Of a stretch of DNA of 64,000 nt, positions 61,676 through 64,000 are shown piece by piece; positions within the stretch are counted from its first letter, which is position 1; each line of letters opens with the position of its first letter. Location of the stretch: contig NZ_CP131039.1 in assembly GCF_030657335.1 (NCBI RefSeq), positions 310,001-374,000 of the forward strand. The letters are read 5' to 3'. The position numbers were made by a program, and so were the translations under genes. A model generated the notes under the pieces. That model worked only from the letters and a program-made list of their open reading frames with translations. It was not told where the DNA came from and did not search any database. This DNA comes from Croceibacterium aestuarii (GTDB taxonomy: Bacteria > Pseudomonadota > Alphaproteobacteria > Sphingomonadales > Sphingomonadaceae).

Positions 61676-64000
61676 TCAATCGTCTCCCGCTGCATCGCGC
61701 GTGGTCATCGGCCGACCATCGTCGCGCAGCACGATGTAGATAGCAGGAATTACCAGAACGGTCAGGACGGTCGACGAAGCGAGGCCGAAGAGCAACGAGA
61801 TTGCGAGGCCCTGGAAGATGGGGTCGGTCAGGATAACCGCGGCCCCGATCATCGCTGCCGCGGCAGTCAGAACGATCGGCTTGAAACGGATCATCCCGGC
61901 CTCGAGCAAGGTATCGCGCAAGCTCGTGTCAGCGCTTCGGGAATGACCAATGAAATCGACCAGCAGGATCGAGTTTCGCACGATAATCCCGGCGAGGGCG
62001 ATAAAGCCGATCATGCTGGTGGCAGTGAACGGCGCGGCGAAAAGCATGTGCCCGATCACGATGCCGACCAGCGTGAGCGGAACAGGGGTGAGGATCACGA
62101 GCGGAAGGGTGAAGCTGCGAAACTGCCCCACAACGAGGACATAGATGCCGAGCAGTGCAACCATGAAAGCGGCGCCCATGTCGCGAAAGGTTACCCAGGT
62201 GATTTCCCATTCCCCATCCCACAGCAGCGTCGGCCGGCTTTCGTCCTGCGGTTGACCGTGCAGGCTGATCGCGGGCTTCGGTAAGCCCGCGGCCGCCCAG
62301 TCGAATGCGTCGATCTTGTCCTGCACTTCGAGCATGCCGTAGATGGGTGCCTCATAGCGCCCGGCGAGTTCGGCGGTAACCATCGTTGCCCCGCGGCCGT
62401 CGCGGCGGAAAATGGCCGGCTCGCCTTGCGTCATGTGTGCGTCGACCACTTCGCTGAGCTGGATCAGCTGCGGGCCAGCGGGACCCTGCGCAGCCGCGAC
62501 GGGGGTCGCGCCCAGCGACTGGCTCCAGCTGCGCTGCGACTGGTCGAGGCCGATGACGATCGGCAGCGGATCGCGCCCGCCGCCCTGCGGTGCATAACCG
62601 ATGGTTTTCTCGCCGAGCAGCGCTCCGATCGAGTCGAACACGTCGCGCTGCGAGAGGCCGTAGTAATCGAGGCGATCGCGTTGCGGGACCAGGCGCAATA
62701 GCGGCGCCGGACGGCCGAACGAATTGTCGACGTCGACAATGAAGGGAACCTCTTTGAAAATGGATTCCACTTGCTGCGCGACCGCACGTCGGGTTGCCTC
62801 GTCGGGCCCGTAGATCTCGGCCAGCAAAGTCGCGAGAACCGGTGGCCCGGGCGGAGTTTCGACCACCTTGAGGGATGTCCCATCGGGCAGGTCGAGCGCG
62901 GCAATCTTCCCGCGCAGGTCGACCGCCACCTCATGGCTCGATCGGTCCCGCTCGCCCTTTTCCTGCAGCGTCACCATGAGATCGCCCATCCATGGCCGAT
63001 CTCGGAGGAAGTAATGGCGCACCAGACCGTTGAAATTGAACGGCGCGGACGTTCCCGCATAGGCCTCCATCGCAACCACCTCGGGCACGCCGCGAACGAT
63101 CGCCGCGGCCTGCTCGAGCACGCGCGACGTGGTTTCGAGACTGGATCCTTCGGGCAGGTCCGCCACCAACTGGACTTCGGATTTGTTATCGAATGGCAGG
63201 AGCTTCACGGTCACGGCTTTGAAGTAGAACATCGAGCAGGCGATCAAGGTCGCGATGCCGACCGCGATGAGAAAGCGCGACGCACCCCTGCGTGTGGCGA
63301 TCACGCGCGACGCGACACTGGCATAGAGCGCGCCGAGCTTGCCGCCGTGCGCATCTGCGTGACCATGGGCGAGCGTCTTCCTGGCGAAGCGGATCATCAG
63401 CCAGGGGGCGATGACGACAGCCACGAAAAACGAGAATACCATCGCTGCCGAGGCGTTGATCGGTATGGGTGCCATATAGGGACCCATCAGGCCCGAAACG
63501 AAGAGCATCGGCAGCAGCGCGGCGACCACGGTGAGGGTGGCGACGATGGTGGGGTTGCCGACTTCGGCCACCGCGGCAATGGCAGCTTCGGGCCGGCTTC
63601 GTCCGTCCTGCATGGCCCAATGCCGGGCAATGTTCTCGATTATCACGATGGCGTCGTCGACAAGTATGCCGATCGAGAAGATGAGCGCGAACAGGCTGAC
63701 GCGGTTGATGGTGAAACCCATCGCGTTGCTGGCGAACATGGTCAGCAGGATGGTCGTGGGGATGACGATGGCCGTTACGCCCGCCTCGCGCCAGCCGATC
63801 GCAAAGCCTATCAGGACGACGATCGAGACGGTGGCCAGTGCCAGATGGAACAGCAGTTCGTTGGCCTTTTCATCGGCCGTTTTCCCGTAGTTCCGGGTGA
63901 CTGAAACCTCGACACCTTCGGGGATAAGGTCGCCCTGGAGCGCCTCGACCCGCTGGACCACTGCCTCCGACACGTAGACCGCGTTTGCACCGGCCCGTTT
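61676..64000 (-). CDS. RND-family efflux pump inner-membrane subunit (C-terminal part; 5' end outside window)
   Basis: The last 774 codons of an RND permease; the frame stays open to the window edge with no start inside. Helix 4 carries the proton-relay aspartates in SIGILVDDAIVIIENIARHW. The second half has PLTLVGIVIGHMLFAAPFTA and IIVRNSILLVDFIGHS. The EITWVTFRDMGAAF segment differs from the AcrB-type pump elsewhere in the window, indicating a separate subfamily. The stop abuts the trxC start, so the two are cotranscribed. Substrate not known. Confidence 0.9.
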   Translation of the reverse strand, partial: KRAGANAVYVSEAVVQRVEALQGDLIPEGVEVSVTRNYGKTADEKANELLFHLALATVSIVVLIGFAIGWREAGVTAIVIPTTILLTMFASNAMGFTINRVSLFALIFSIGILVDDAIVIIENIARHWAMQDGRSRPEAAIAAVAEVGNPTIVATLTVVAALLPMLFVSGLMGPYMAPIPINASAAMVFSFFVAVVIAPWLMIRFARKTLAHGHADAHGGKLGALYASVASRVIATRRGASRFLIAVGIATLIACSMFYFKAVTVKLLPFDNKSEVQLVADLPEGSSLETTSRVLEQAAAIVRGVPEVVAMEAYAGTSAPFNFNGLVRHYFLRDRPWMGDLMVTLQEKGERDRSSHEVAVDLRGKIAALDLPDGTSLKVVETPPGPPVLATLLAEIYGPDEATRRAVAQQVESIFKEVPFIVDVDNSFGRPAPLLRLVPQRDRLDYYGLSQRDVFDSIGALLGEKTIGYAPQGGGRDPLPIVIGLDQSQRSWSQSLGATPVAAAQGPAGPQLIQLSEVVDAHMTQGEPAIFRRDGRGATMVTAELAGRYEAPIYGMLEVQDKIDAFDWAAAGLPKPAISLHGQPQDESRPTLLWDGEWEITWVTFRDMGAAFMVALLGIYVLVVGQFRSFTLPLVILTPVPLTLVGIVIGHMLFAAPFTATSMIGFIALAGIIVRNSILLVDFIGHSRSADTSLRDTLLEAGMIRFKPIVLTAAAAMIGAAVILTDPIFQGLAISLLFGLASSTVLTVLVIPAIYIVLRDDGRPMTTRDAAGDD

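Overview
The window is a GC-rich chromosomal segment of an alphaproteobacterium, most likely in the order Sphingomonadales (Novosphingobium or Erythrobacter-like). Three things point that way. Two lignostilbene-type dioxygenases sit beside a glutathione-dependent formaldehyde pathway. A GGAAC-N16-CGTT promoter of the alphaproteobacterial general stress response (EcfG) is present. One promoter has a Caulobacter-type GCTAA -10 element. There is no transposase, integrase, prophage or CRISPR array. Genes are packed tightly, and many adjacent genes overlap by ATGA, GTGA or TGATG.

Layout. 0-4.5 kb: a MoxR/DUF58/SpoIIM/RDD membrane-associated cluster. 4.5-13.6 kb: mixed housekeeping, with a PAP2 phosphatase, two GNAT acetyltransferases, a ZntB-like transporter, an FAD monooxygenase, ispG, mntP, a retropepsin-like protein and a Tat-exported L,D-transpeptidase-like protein. 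13.7-30 kb: an aromatic-to-C1 region. Two carotenoid-cleavage-type dioxygenases with two small exported companions lie on the minus strand. Divergent from them are a MarR regulator, an aromatic-acid MFS transporter, glutathione-dependent formaldehyde dehydrogenase, S-formylglutathione hydrolase and a complete NAD-dependent molybdenum formate dehydrogenase (fdsG, B, A, D with mobA and fdhD). Methoxylated aromatics, formaldehyde, formate and CO2 plausibly form one catabolic line here. 30-38.4 kb: metXW, hisC-tyrA, plsC, a DUF218 protein, ftsEX and a zinc-ribbon protein.

38.5-49.3 kb: tRNA-Leu(GAG), an FMN alpha-hydroxyacid dehydrogenase, an Anabaena-sensory-rhodopsin-transducer family protein, and a long plus-strand operon. 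The operon encodes a pyruvate-oxidase-like TPP enzyme, a duplicated membrane protein, gluconate 2-dehydrogenase subunit 3, a GMC flavoprotein interrupted by a frameshift, an SDR, a GH15 enzyme and two c-type cytochromes. An exact EcfG-type promoter precedes the operon, and its near-palindromic sequence may also fire the divergent transducer-family gene.

49.4-56.4 kb: a tripartite RND efflux operon (adaptor, pump, outer-membrane channel) with a TetR regulator and an unannotated 38-residue membrane micro-protein coupled to its end. 56.5-64 kb: a periplasmic L,D-transpeptidase, divergent fixJ and fixL (the FixL PAS domain keeps the heme ligand and distal arginine), an FnrN-type regulator with an Fnr box upstream, and trxC directly abutting a second RND pump that runs off the end of the window.
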